The notes under the pieces were generated by a model. The model was not told the origin of the DNA. It ran no database searches and saw only the letters and a program-made list of their open reading frames with translations. A program made the translations under genes and the position numbers. A stretch of 64,000 nucleotides of DNA from Acidimicrobiia bacterium (GTDB lineage Bacteria > Actinomycetota > Acidimicrobiia > IMCC26256 > PALSA-610), in the NCBI GenBank assembly GCA_036271555.1, contig DATBAK010000010.1, positions 62,001 through 126,000 of the forward strand. The letters are read 5' to 3'. Positions within the stretch are counted from its first letter, which is position 1, and every line of letters starts with the position of its first letter. This document shows positions 25,864 through 33,967 of this stretch, in pieces.

Positions 25864-26716
25864 GCGCGTGACGACACGACGGTCTGCGTTTCGCGCGCTC
25901 TCGATCGCGCTCACGACGGCCGTGCTCGCGACCGTCGTCGGCGTGTCGCTGCCGTTGCGCGTCGCGTCGGCCGCGACCACACCCGGCGCGCTCGGCTACC
26001 CGTATCCGAACGCACCCGACTGCAACGAGCAGACCGGCGCGCACTGCCGCGCGGACCAATGGGGCTTCGTGCAGGGCCAGTGTCACTCGTGGGTTGCCTA
26101 CCGGTTGAACGAGCTCAACGCGGCGGAGCTCGCGGGCACGACCTTCAACGACCACTGGCGCATGGACCCCGGTGACGAGTGGGGGAGCGTCTGGCACTGG
26201 AACACGGCCGCGACCGAAGCCGGCGTGACGATGGACGACACGCCCGCGCTCGGATCGGTCGCGTGGTGGGGCGCCGACGGTGGCCACGTCGCGTACGTGG
26301 AAGCCGTCTACGCCGACGGCAGCGTCCGCATCTCCGAGATGAACGCCGACTATCACAACGGCTTCGACTTCGCGCGGTTGCGCCGCAGCGGCCGCTGGCC
26401 CGACGCCTTCCTGCACATCGCCGATCGTCCCGCCGTCCCGGCGGCGCCGAGGCAGGTCGCGGCGACCGCGGGATCGCGTCGCGCGACGGTGACCGTGACC
26501 TGGAAGGCGCCTCCGAGCAACGGCGCGACGGTCACCGGCTACGTCGTCACCGCGTCCCCAGGGGGCGCGACCGTGACCGTCGGCGCTCGGGCCCGGCACG
26601 CAACGGTCACGCACCTCGCGAGCGGCAGCAGCTACACGTTCCGCGTGCACGCGACCAGCAACAACGGCGCCGGGGGCGACTCACACCCGTCCAACTCGGT
26701 CGTGCCCACGGGCTGA
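25856..26716 (+). CDS. secreted CHAP-domain protein with one FN3 domain
   Basis: A 286-residue paralogue of the preceding protein's first half. A signal peptide (ALSIALTTAVLATVVGVSLP) ends near residue 40. The CHAP domain has Cys in VQGQCHSWVAYRLNELN and His in DGGHVAYVEAVYADG; the Cys-containing start (YPYPNAPDCNEQTGAHCRAD) is shared with its neighbour. One FN3 domain follows (VTVTWKAPPSNGATVTGY). The GYW array is absent, so this copy is probably released or only weakly wall-bound. ATG 25856 overlaps the upstream stop by eight bases; GTG 25868 is possible. It likely forms a pair of cell-wall hydrolases with its neighbour. Confidence 0.82.
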   Translation: MDERVTTRRSAFRALSIALTTAVLATVVGVSLPLRVASAATTPGALGYPYPNAPDCNEQTGAHCRADQWGFVQGQCHSWVAYRLNELNAAELAGTTFNDHWRMDPGDEWGSVWHWNTAATEAGVTMDDTPALGSVAWWGADGGHVAYVEAVYADGSVRISEMNADYHNGFDFARLRRSGRWPDAFLHIADRPAVPAAPRQVAATAGSRRATVTVTWKAPPSNGATVTGYVVTASPGGATVTVGARARHATVTHLASGSSYTFRVHATSNNGAGGDSHPSNSVVPTG

Positions 26717-26808
26717 TACCGCGCCGCACGAGGGCACAGGAGGTTCGCACCCGGTCCGGAGGGCGGTACCGTGGTGGGCTTGACCGTCTTCACGTTCGGG
26801 GGTGACTC

Positions 26809-28881
26809 GTGAAAGCACGGAAGCTGAGCGCTGTGATCGGGTCCTGCGCACTCGTCGCGGGCCTGCTCACCACGGTCGCGCTGCCGGCCGCCGCTACGGC
26901 GAGCAAGCCGGCGGCACCGGCCAAGACCATGCCCGACGCGGCCGTCAACGGCTGCGACGTGCTGCTGACCGCGCCGAAGGGGCACGACTGCCTGCTGCCG
27001 TGGCCGAACGACGGGTTCACGCTGCCCGACGCGAGCTCGCCGACCGGTCGGCGGCTGAACATCTCGTCGAAGGTCGATCCCAAGAACAAGGACGGCGTGC
27101 ACGTCGACGCGTCCGCGCAGAACCGCAGCGACGGGTTCTCACCGGGCGCCGAGATCATCGCCTACGTGCCGAACCTGAGCATCGCCAAGTCGAAGATCGC
27201 GACCTCGACCGACATCGGCTCGTCGCTCGCCGACAACGCGCCGATCGTCATCCTCGACACCACGACACACGCGCGCGTCCCGTACTTCGCGGAGCTCGAC
27301 GCGCAGACGTCGAATGCGGCCGAGCAGCTCTTGCTCATCCACCCCGCGGCCGCGCTGACCGAGGGACATCGCTACGCGGTCGTGCTGCGGCATCTCGTCG
27401 ACACCTCCGGAAACCACCTCGTCGCGTTGCCTTCGACGCGCGCCGCGCTCTCGGGTCGGCTGCATCCGAAGACGCGCGGCAAGCACATCAAGTGGGTCAT
27501 CAACCACGACCTCCGCTCCGTGCTGCACGGCGCGACGCCGTACCTGGCGTGGGACTTCACGGTTGCGAGCGAGCAGAGCCTCGCGACTCCCGGTCTCACG
27601 ATGCACGACCTCGCGTACAAGTGGCTCGGCAAGCACCACGTGATGGCCGCGCCCGGGGCGGCGGCCGACGACGACGCGCCGGCGTACACGGTGACGTCGC
27701 AGAGCGACGACAACGGTGTGCGTGACGTGCACGGCACCTTCCAGGTCCCGCTGTTCCTCGCCGACACGACGCCGTACTCCGGCATGGTCACCGATCAGAA
27801 CGGCAACCCGAAGATCAACGGCCAGAAGACGTGGACGGCCAACTTCATCTGCGTGATGCCCGACACGGTCCAGGCCGGTGGGCCCGCGACCCCGACGGTC
27901 TACGGCCACGGATTGCTCGGTGATGCGAGCGAGGTCGAAGGCGGTTCGTTCTCCGCGGGCATCTCGCGCGATCTCATGGGCTGCGCGACCGACTGGGTCG
28001 GGATGTCGAGCAGCGACGTGCCGAACGTCGCGCGCAACCTCGCCGACATGTCGACCTTCGAGACCCAGGTCGACCACATGCTCCAGGGCTTCGTGAACTT
28101 CCAGTTCCTCGGCCGGCTGATCAACTCCGACTCCGGCTTCGTCACCGACCCTGCGTTCCAGGCGAACGGTGCCGCGCTCTTCAAGACGCACGACTGCCAC
28201 TACATGGGCTACAGCCAGGGCGGGATCATGGGCGGCGCCGCGTCGGCGCTGTCGACCGAGTGGACGCGATCGATCCTCGGCGTGCCCGGCATGGACTACG
28301 GCGGGCTCCTGCTCAACCGTTCCGTCGACTGGGACGAGTTCGCGGCGATCTACGACCAGTCGTACACCGACGCCGACGACCAGCAGGTCGTGCTGCAGCT
28401 CGCGCAGTTGCTGTGGGATCGCGGCGAGAACGAGGGCTACGCGCAGCACCTCACCGCGAACCCGTACCCGGGCATCCCCGCGAAGCAGGTGTTCATCATC
28501 GAGAACTACGGCGACCATCAGGTCGCGAACGCCTCGGCCGAGATGCTCGCCCGCACGATCGGTGCGCGGAACCATCAACCCGCGTTCGATCCGAGCTTCT
28601 TCGGTGCTCCGCCGCGTGCCGACGTGCCGGTCGTACCGCAGTGGGGTCTGCAGAAGCTCGACCACGCGAAGCCCGTCACCGCCGGCCTCGTGCTGTGGGA
28701 CTACGGGACGCCGACGCCGCCGACCGACAACCTCGCTCCGGACGGCTCGCAGTACGGGCAGGACCCGCACGGCTTCGGCCGCGGCAACACGCTCCTGCTC
28801 GACCAGATCACGTCGTTCCTGACGACGGGCGTGATTCCGAACGAGTGTGGCCGCTTCGCCTGCCAGAGTGAGACGCCTTGA
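26809..28881 (+). CDS. secreted alpha/beta hydrolase
   Basis: A 690-residue exported enzyme. The signal peptide is KLSAVIGSCALVAGLLTTVA with cleavage near AAATAS. The N-terminal third (GCDVLLTAPKGHDCLLPWPN, DGFTLPD) holds a Cys pair and a beta-rich segment with LSIAKSKIATSTDIGSSLAD. The catalytic half has an oxyanion-type VYGHGLLGDASE, the nucleophile elbow YMGYSQGGIMGGA (Ser near residue 468), and ENYGDHQVANASAEML, which could supply the Asp/His. Length and the HG/GYSQG spacing fit secreted esterase or depolymerase-like proteins, but I do not recognise the substrate family. The ATG is preceded by GGGGGTGA. The following lipoprotein starts inside its stop (TGATG), so they are coupled. Confidence 0.7.
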   Translation: MKARKLSAVIGSCALVAGLLTTVALPAAATASKPAAPAKTMPDAAVNGCDVLLTAPKGHDCLLPWPNDGFTLPDASSPTGRRLNISSKVDPKNKDGVHVDASAQNRSDGFSPGAEIIAYVPNLSIAKSKIATSTDIGSSLADNAPIVILDTTTHARVPYFAELDAQTSNAAEQLLLIHPAAALTEGHRYAVVLRHLVDTSGNHLVALPSTRAALSGRLHPKTRGKHIKWVINHDLRSVLHGATPYLAWDFTVASEQSLATPGLTMHDLAYKWLGKHHVMAAPGAAADDDAPAYTVTSQSDDNGVRDVHGTFQVPLFLADTTPYSGMVTDQNGNPKINGQKTWTANFICVMPDTVQAGGPATPTVYGHGLLGDASEVEGGSFSAGISRDLMGCATDWVGMSSSDVPNVARNLADMSTFETQVDHMLQGFVNFQFLGRLINSDSGFVTDPAFQANGAALFKTHDCHYMGYSQGGIMGGAASALSTEWTRSILGVPGMDYGGLLLNRSVDWDEFAAIYDQSYTDADDQQVVLQLAQLLWDRGENEGYAQHLTANPYPGIPAKQVFIIENYGDHQVANASAEMLARTIGARNHQPAFDPSFFGAPPRADVPVVPQWGLQKLDHAKPVTAGLVLWDYGTPTPPTDNLAPDGSQYGQDPHGFGRGNTLLLDQITSFLTTGVIPNECGRFACQSETP

Positions 28882-29708
28882 TGCATCGTCCCCGTCATTG
28901 GGTCGCGCTGCTCGCGGCGCCGCTCGTGCTCGCGCTCGGGGCGTGTGGCACGTCGGCCGGCGCGAAGCCGAGCGCCGCGCCGCACGCGACGACGCGTCAA
29001 CGGGTCACGACGACGACGCTCGGGCCCGACGGGATGACCGCCGAGGAGATGGCGCACATGAAGCGCGCGCTCGTGCCGGCGCGCGAGATCCCGGTGCTGG
29101 CCGACGGCGACTTCGACCCGAGCCGCATCAACCTCGGCGGCACACCGGGCGTCACCCCCACCGAGCAGCGCGGCGCGCAGAACCTGCTGCGCGAGACGGT
29201 CGAGGTGCTCCCGGAGTGGGACAGCACCGCGAAGGCCGCGGCCGACGGTTTCCACTCGATCGGCGACGCGCTCACGGGCGACGAGCACTGGATCCACTGG
29301 AACTGGATCGACGACAACGACTACCTCGACCCGCACCACCCGGAATCGCTCGTGTACCACGTCGACCAGGCGACCGGGAAGCGCACGCTCGAGGCTGCGA
29401 TGTTCATCCTGCCGGACCGCTTCACGTTCAAGAACCTGCCGACCGTCGGCGGCCCGTTGCTGCAGTTCCACATCCACGACAACCTCTGCTTCACGAGCGA
29501 CCCGGTCGCGCCCCAGGTCGCGGGGCTCAACTTCGGGGGCTCGTGCAACCCGCCGCTCGTCGCGTTCCACCCGAACGTGATGGTGCACGTGTGGATCCGG
29601 CCGAACCCGTGCGGGCCGTTCGCCGCGCTCGAGGGCGTCGGTGCCGGCCAGGTCGCCCCCGGACAGACCCGGGCCTGCGACACCATGCACGGCGAGGCGA
29701 GCCTCTAG
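28881..29708 (+). CDS. lipoprotein of unknown function, coupled to the secreted hydrolase
   Basis: A 275-residue predicted lipoprotein. Hydrophobic VALLAAPLVLALGACG ends in a lipobox Cys (about residue 22), followed by a Thr/Ala-rich linker. The mature domain is rich in Trp, His and Asp: DEHWIHWNWIDDNDYLDPHH, GPLLQFHIHDNLCF and VAFHPNVMVHVWIRPNPCG. The clustered His residues and two Cys (NLCF, GSCN) suggest a metal site or disulfide-stabilised fold. I do not recognise a family. The ATG overlaps the hydrolase stop by one base. A shared extracellular role is likely but unproven. Confidence 0.65.
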   Translation: MHRPRHWVALLAAPLVLALGACGTSAGAKPSAAPHATTRQRVTTTTLGPDGMTAEEMAHMKRALVPAREIPVLADGDFDPSRINLGGTPGVTPTEQRGAQNLLRETVEVLPEWDSTAKAAADGFHSIGDALTGDEHWIHWNWIDDNDYLDPHHPESLVYHVDQATGKRTLEAAMFILPDRFTFKNLPTVGGPLLQFHIHDNLCFTSDPVAPQVAGLNFGGSCNPPLVAFHPNVMVHVWIRPNPCGPFAALEGVGAGQVAPGQTRACDTMHGEASL

Positions 29709-29741
29709 CTCGTCACCGTCCTGTCGTGGTCTGCAGTGGTG

Positions 29742-29789
29742 TAGTGGTACTGCGTTGTTCGGCTATACGCCGACAACGCAGTACCACTA
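29742..29789. terminator. palindromic hairpin, copy 1 (likely bidirectional terminator)
   Basis: The arms are TAGTGGTACTGCGTTGTTCGGC-type and its complement, about 21 bases each with one bulged T, around a TATAC loop. It lies between convergent genes, and the crotonase stop codon (29787-29789) is part of the right arm. A second copy lies at 49692-49737. There is no U-tract on either side. Confidence 0.7.
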
Positions 29790-30653
29790 ACTGCCGTTGT
29801 CGTGGGGCTCGGTCGTGCGGTAGTCGCCGAAGGGCGCGTCGCGCTCCTGGAGCGCGGTGGTGAGTCCCTTCTCGCGCGCCGCGGTCACGAACTGACGCAT
29901 CGATCCCGCGTGCGTACCGAGCGCGCAGAGCTCGGTGCCCGCGCGGATGCCGGCGCGCAGTCCCATGGCGTCCATCTGTCGGTGAACCACGCGCTTGTTC
30001 AGTTGGAGCAGCTCGATCGGCACGAGCGCGATGCGCTGCGCGACCTCGAGCACGCGCGCCTCGAGCTCGTCGGCGGGGAAGGCCTCGTTCGCCCAACCTC
30101 GGCGCGCGGCCTCGATGCCCGACACCGAGTCGCCGGTCAGCATCATCTCCATCGCCTTACGCATCCCGAGGAACCACGGATGGAAGTGCATGTCGGGCAC
30201 GCCGAAACGGACGGCCGGGTAGCCCATCTGCGCGTCCTCGGCCATGTACACGAGGTCGCAGCCGGTCGCGAGCTCGCTCGCGCCTGCGAGGCAGTAGCCG
30301 TGGATCTGCGCGATCACGGGCTTGGCGAGATCCCAGATGCTCATCCAGCCCTCGGTGACGTGGCGCGGCCACGCACCCTCGCCGCCGGGCGTGTAGTACG
30401 GCATGTCGTAGCCCTCGTTGCCGCCGCCGAGGTCGTAGCCCGCGGAGAACGACGAGCCCGCGCCGCGGATGATCGTCACCGACACGTCCGGGTCGGCGTC
30501 GTGCTCGCGCAGCGTGTCGAGGATCGCGCCCCGCAACGGATGCACGAGGCTGTTGCGCTTCTCGGGCCGGTTCATCGTGATGCGCCGCACGCGTGGCGCG
30601 GGCTCGTCGACGAGGATCACGTCGTCGGGCGCGGCCTTCCCTGACGCGGTCAC
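29787..30653 (-). CDS. enoyl-CoA hydratase/isomerase (crotonase) family protein
   Basis: A 288-residue crotonase-fold protein that should act on an acyl-CoA. The strand VRRITMNRPEKRNSLVHPL, the oxyanion loop GAGSSFSAGYDLGGG, and the second loop IHGYCLAGASELATGCDLVY are family motifs. The Glu in GASEL corresponds to the first catalytic Glu. The second catalytic Glu, usually in a PE motif, is replaced: here the sequence is MGYPAVRFGVPDMHF. Simple hydration may therefore be impaired, and isomerisation or hydrolysis is also possible. The GTG start overlaps the stop of the nitronate monooxygenase gene (GTGA). The stop lies in a palindromic hairpin. Confidence 0.82.
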   Translation of the reverse strand: MTASGKAAPDDVILVDEPAPRVRRITMNRPEKRNSLVHPLRGAILDTLREHDADPDVSVTIIRGAGSSFSAGYDLGGGNEGYDMPYYTPGGEGAWPRHVTEGWMSIWDLAKPVIAQIHGYCLAGASELATGCDLVYMAEDAQMGYPAVRFGVPDMHFHPWFLGMRKAMEMMLTGDSVSGIEAARRGWANEAFPADELEARVLEVAQRIALVPIELLQLNKRVVHRQMDAMGLRAGIRAGTELCALGTHAGSMRQFVTAAREKGLTTALQERDAPFGDYRTTEPHDNGS

Positions 30654-31756
30654 TGCAGACCCCTCTCGAGCTTCTCGACGGTCTCGATGTACTCCTCGAC
30701 GAGTCCGAAGATCACGTCGCGCACGGGACGAACCTGGTTCATGCGGCCGACGATCTGACCGACGGGCGCGAACTGGATGTCCTTGCGGTCCGAGCGCGAG
30801 ATGCGTGCGTTCGCCTCCGACGTGAGGATGTTCTGCAACGGCATGCCGAGTGGACCGGGACCCTTCGGGTCCTCCCACGCGTCGGTCCACTGGTTGCGCA
30901 GCATGCGTGCAGGCTTGCCGGTGTAGCAGCGCGAGCGCACGGTGTCGGCCGACGTGGCGTCGAGGTACGCGCCGAGCACCGCGGGACTCGAGTTGCTCTC
31001 CGCGGTCGTGAGCCAGAGCGAACCGAGCCACACACCCTGCGCGCCGAGCGACAGCGCGGCCGCGATCTGACGGCCGCTGCCGATGCCGCCCGCACCGAGG
31101 ACCGGGACCGGCGCGACCGCGTCGACGACTTCGGGCACGAGCACCATCGTCGCGATCTCACCGGTGTGTCCGCCCGCTTCGTAGCCCTGGGCGATGATCA
31201 CGTCGACACCGTTGTTCACGTGCCGTTGCGCGTGCACCGCCTTGCCCGCGAGCGCGGCCACCTTCACGCCGTGCTCGTGCGCCTGGTCGATCACGTCCTT
31301 CGGCGGCGAGCCGAGCGCGTTGGCGATCAGCGAGATCGGGTGCGCGAGCGCGATCTCGACGTGCCGGTGCGCGACGTCGTCGGTCCACCCGAGCACGCCG
31401 TGCCCGCCCGAGCCTTCGGGCAGCGGGGCGAGATCGAATCGCTCCATGAGCTCGTCGACGTAGCGCCAGTGGTTCGCGTCGATCATCGACTTGATCGTCG
31501 CGAGCATCTCGTCGGCGCTGCCGCCCTCGACCGCGACCGACTTCTGCGGCATCACCGTGTCGACGCCGTAGGGCTTGCCGTCGACGTGCTCGTCGATCCA
31601 GTCGAGCTCGATCTCGAGTTGCTCCGGACTGAAGCCCACGGCGCCCAGCACCCCGAGCCCGCCGGCCTTGCTCACGGCGGCGACGACGTCGCGGCAGTGG
31701 GTGAACGCGAAGATCGGGTACTCGACCCCGAAGACGTCGCACAGCTCGGTTCGCAT
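30650..31756 (-). CDS. nitronate monooxygenase-type FMN protein
   Basis: A 368-residue TIM-barrel flavoprotein of the NMO/2-nitropropane dioxygenase family. The opening FGVEYPIFAFTHCRDVVAAV, then GGLGVLGAVGF, NNGVDVIIAQGYEAGGHTGE (catalytic His and phosphate loop) and PVPVLGAGGIGSGRQIAAAL (FMN phosphate site) are characteristic. The C-terminus has CYTGKPARMLRN and QFAPVGQIVGRMNQV. It is first in a coupled pair with the crotonase, so it may handle an acyl-CoA or nitro-type intermediate in lipid breakdown rather than nitroalkanes. A 12-base palindrome of KstR type lies 27-38 bases upstream of the ATG. Confidence 0.85.
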   Translation of the reverse strand: MRTELCDVFGVEYPIFAFTHCRDVVAAVSKAGGLGVLGAVGFSPEQLEIELDWIDEHVDGKPYGVDTVMPQKSVAVEGGSADEMLATIKSMIDANHWRYVDELMERFDLAPLPEGSGGHGVLGWTDDVAHRHVEIALAHPISLIANALGSPPKDVIDQAHEHGVKVAALAGKAVHAQRHVNNGVDVIIAQGYEAGGHTGEIATMVLVPEVVDAVAPVPVLGAGGIGSGRQIAAALSLGAQGVWLGSLWLTTAESNSSPAVLGAYLDATSADTVRSRCYTGKPARMLRNQWTDAWEDPKGPGPLGMPLQNILTSEANARISRSDRKDIQFAPVGQIVGRMNQVRPVRDVIFGLVEEYIETVEKLERGLQ

Positions 31757-31782
31757 CGCCTGACCTCCACCTCGCGGAAACG

Positions 31783-31794
31783 AGAACCGGTTCT
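31783..31794. promoter_or_regulatory. candidate TetR/KstR-like operator before the NMO-crotonase pair
   Basis: AGAACCGGTTCT is a perfect 12-base palindrome. With its flanks it matches 13 of 14 positions of the KstR-type pattern TNNAACNNGTTNNA. A possible -10 (TAGCGT, minus strand 31810-31805) lies just upstream, so a bound repressor would block transcription. The identity of the regulator is an inference. Confidence 0.45.
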
Positions 31795-31824
31795 AGGTGT
31801 GGCGACGCTAACCGACGGGGGCGG

Positions 31825-32370
31825 TCACGAGCCCGAAGGCTCCTGACGCACCACGAGGTCGAGGTGCATGCCGTCGTGGTAGTGGCCCGGCAAGTTGCAG
31901 ACGACCGCATAGTGGCCGGCCTCGAGGTGGGCGAACAGCGCCCGCGACGAACCCGGCTTCAACGCGCTGCCGCTGTCGACGACGTCCTTCAGCTCCGGCG
32001 AGTCCTCGATGACGTCGCCGTCCTTGCCGAGGGGCAGCTGATCGGCCGGCAGGTCGGTCTTGAACACGACGAACTCGTGACCGATGGACGCGTCGTTGTG
32101 GACGTCGAACCCGATCTTGCCGTCGTTCACCGTCGTGCGGGACAGCGTGATCCGGAAGCTCCGCTCGTGCACGACGATCTTCTCGGAGCCCTTGAACTCC
32201 TCGGAGTTCGCGTGGTGTCGCGCCAGGACGCCGAGTCCGAGCGCGACGACGCAGCCGAAGAGGATGACGAGCGCGGCGACGACGGTCGGCGCGACCGTCG
32301 AACCCGGCGCGACCTGGTGCCGACCCGAGCTCTGCACCTCGTCCTGTTGAGCCACCTCGATCTGCGTCAC
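31825..32370 (-). CDS. membrane-anchored cupredoxin
   Basis: A 181-residue protein: a short cytoplasmic N-terminus, one membrane helix (TVVAALVILFGCVVALGLGV, about 28-48), then an exported cupredoxin fold. Type I copper ligands can be proposed as His in SIGHEFVVF and Cys-His-Met in YAVVCNLPGHYHDGMHL. Strand motifs such as IGFDVHNDASIGHEF fit sulfocyanin/plastocyanin-like proteins. It would shuttle electrons or handle copper on the outside of the membrane. It is divergent from the TauD-like dioxygenase and 68 bases from the NMO gene, so it is not clearly part of either operon. Confidence 0.8.
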   Translation of the reverse strand: MTQIEVAQQDEVQSSGRHQVAPGSTVAPTVVAALVILFGCVVALGLGVLARHHANSEEFKGSEKIVVHERSFRITLSRTTVNDGKIGFDVHNDASIGHEFVVFKTDLPADQLPLGKDGDVIEDSPELKDVVDSGSALKPGSSRALFAHLEAGHYAVVCNLPGHYHDGMHLDLVVRQEPSGS

Positions 32371-32461
32371 GATCGAACGCTACGACCGTCGCAGGCGTCC
32401 TGGCCAGTACGGGCGTAACGTCGCGCCCCGCAGCGCCTCGTCCTCGCGGGAAGGAGCGGCC

Positions 32462-33346
32462 GTGACCATCACCGACGCCGTCGACCTCGACGTCACGCCC
32501 CTGTCGGCCACGATCGGCGCGGCGATCCGCGGCGTCGACCTCCACGCGCCCGTGTCGGACGCCGTGATCGCGCAGATCCGCGAGTGCCTCTTGCGCTACG
32601 GCGTGATCTTCCTGCCCGGCCAGCACCTCGGTCCCGCGGAGCACCTCGAGTTCGCGCGGCGCTTCGGCGAGCCGACGCCCGCGCATCCGGTGATCCCGGG
32701 CGTCCCGGGGTTCCCGGAGATCTTCGAGATCGACTACACGAAGACCGCGAAGGTGCGCGAGACGTACGGCGACGTCGTCGACCGCTACGACGGGCTGTCG
32801 TGGCACACCGACGTCACGTTCGTCGAGCGCCCGCCGCTCGGCTCGATCCTCAATGCGCTCGTGATCCCGCCCGCCGGTGGCGACACGATGTTCTCCGACC
32901 AGCGCGCCGCGTATGAATCGTTGAGCGCGCCGATGCGCGCGTTCCTCGACGGCCTCACCGCCGTGCACGACGGACGCGCCGCGTTCGGCGCCTTGCTGAA
33001 GCGACGCAAGGACGGCGGTGGCGATTGGGACGGGAAGCGGTACAAGGCGCTCGAGCCGTCGGAGCACCCCGTCGTGCGCACGCATCCGGAGACCGGGCGC
33101 AAGAGCCTGTTCGTGAACCCCGGCTTCACGTCCCACATCAGAGGACTGACGCGCGGCGAGAGCAACGCGTTGCTCCAGTACCTCTACGCGCATTCCGTCG
33201 AGCCTCGCTTCACCGTGCGCTACCACTGGTCCGCCGGCGACCTCGGCTTCTGGGACAACCGGGTGACCCAGCACAGCGTCGTCGGCGACTTCACCGGACA
33301 TCGCGTCATTCAGCGCGTGACGCTGCACGGCGACCGTCCCGCCTGA
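32462..33346 (+). CDS. TauD/TfdA-family 2-oxoglutarate-dependent dioxygenase
   Basis: A 294-residue Fe(II)/2OG dioxygenase. The N-terminus IGAAIRGVDLHAPVSDAVI and GVIFLPGQHLGPAEHLEFAR are family hallmarks. The metal site is LSWHTDVTFVERPP (HxD, near residue 118) with the distal His in VTQHSVVGDFTGHRVIQR, whose final Arg should bind 2-oxoglutarate. MFSDQRAAYESLS is also typical. It could act on taurine, alkylsulfates, herbicide-like ethers or other acids; the neighbours do not decide this. GTG start with GGAAGGAG six bases upstream. Confidence 0.9.
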   Translation: MTITDAVDLDVTPLSATIGAAIRGVDLHAPVSDAVIAQIRECLLRYGVIFLPGQHLGPAEHLEFARRFGEPTPAHPVIPGVPGFPEIFEIDYTKTAKVRETYGDVVDRYDGLSWHTDVTFVERPPLGSILNALVIPPAGGDTMFSDQRAAYESLSAPMRAFLDGLTAVHDGRAAFGALLKRRKDGGGDWDGKRYKALEPSEHPVVRTHPETGRKSLFVNPGFTSHIRGLTRGESNALLQYLYAHSVEPRFTVRYHWSAGDLGFWDNRVTQHSVVGDFTGHRVIQRVTLHGDRPA

Positions 33347-33436
33347 CCGCGTCCACGCCGAAACGGGGCGAGGTTGCGAGCCCGAGCAGAGAAGCGCCGT
33401 GCAACCGATCGCGGCGCCCGCCCGTCTTCTTCACTC

Positions 33437-33967
33437 GTGCGGGAACGCGGTGTTTGGAGTCGGTCCGAGCTCGCCGAGCAGTTCACGGCGCGCGCACCCG
33501 GTCTACGACGTACGGCGTATCTGCTGTGTGGAGACTGGACGCGCGCCGAGGACCTCGTGCAGACGGTGTTCGCCAACGTGTACGCGCGGCGACGCCGACT
33601 GCGCAGTCGTGAGGCACTCGGCGCGTACCTCCGGCAGTCGCTGACCCGCACGTACCTCGACGCGAACGCGCGTCACTGGAAGCGAGAGCACGCGACGGAC
33701 GAGCTGCCCGATGTCGCGCTGCCGCACGACGACGCGATCGAGGACCGGTTGGTACTCCTCGACGCGCTCGAGCGTGTCCCCCCGAGGCAACGCGCGTGCC
33801 TCGTGCTCCGCTTCTACGACGACTGCTCCGTCGAGGAGACCGCGACGCTGCTCGATTGCAGCGTCGGCACCGTCAAGAGCAATACCGCGCGCGGGCTCGA
33901 CGCGTTGCGTGCGGTGCTCGCCGACGAGGCACCCGACCTCGTCACGACCCCTTGGAGGCACTCATGA
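33437..33967 (+). CDS. RNA polymerase sigma factor, SigE family (ECF)
   Basis: A 176-residue ECF sigma factor. Region 2 is LRRTAYLLCGDWTRAEDLVQ followed by TVFANVYARRRRLRS. Region 4 is LERVPPRQRACLVLRFYDD then CSVEETATLLDCSVGTVKSN, the DNA-binding helix-turn-helix. This spacing is that of the actinobacterial SigE/sigma-70 family. I used GTG 33437, which gives the usual length; TTG 33374 would add 21 Arg-rich residues. It overlaps the following membrane-protein gene (ATGA), the normal arrangement for a sigma/regulator pair. Confidence 0.85.
   Translation: MRERGVWSRSELAEQFTARAPGLRRTAYLLCGDWTRAEDLVQTVFANVYARRRRLRSREALGAYLRQSLTRTYLDANARHWKREHATDELPDVALPHDDAIEDRLVLLDALERVPPRQRACLVLRFYDDCSVEETATLLDCSVGTVKSNTARGLDALRAVLADEAPDLVTTPWRHS

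Noticed and set aside
24253-26716. CHAP proteins considered as phage endolysins from a prophage
   Set aside because: They have signal peptides and FN3/GYW domains, and no holin, integrase, capsid or tail gene is nearby.
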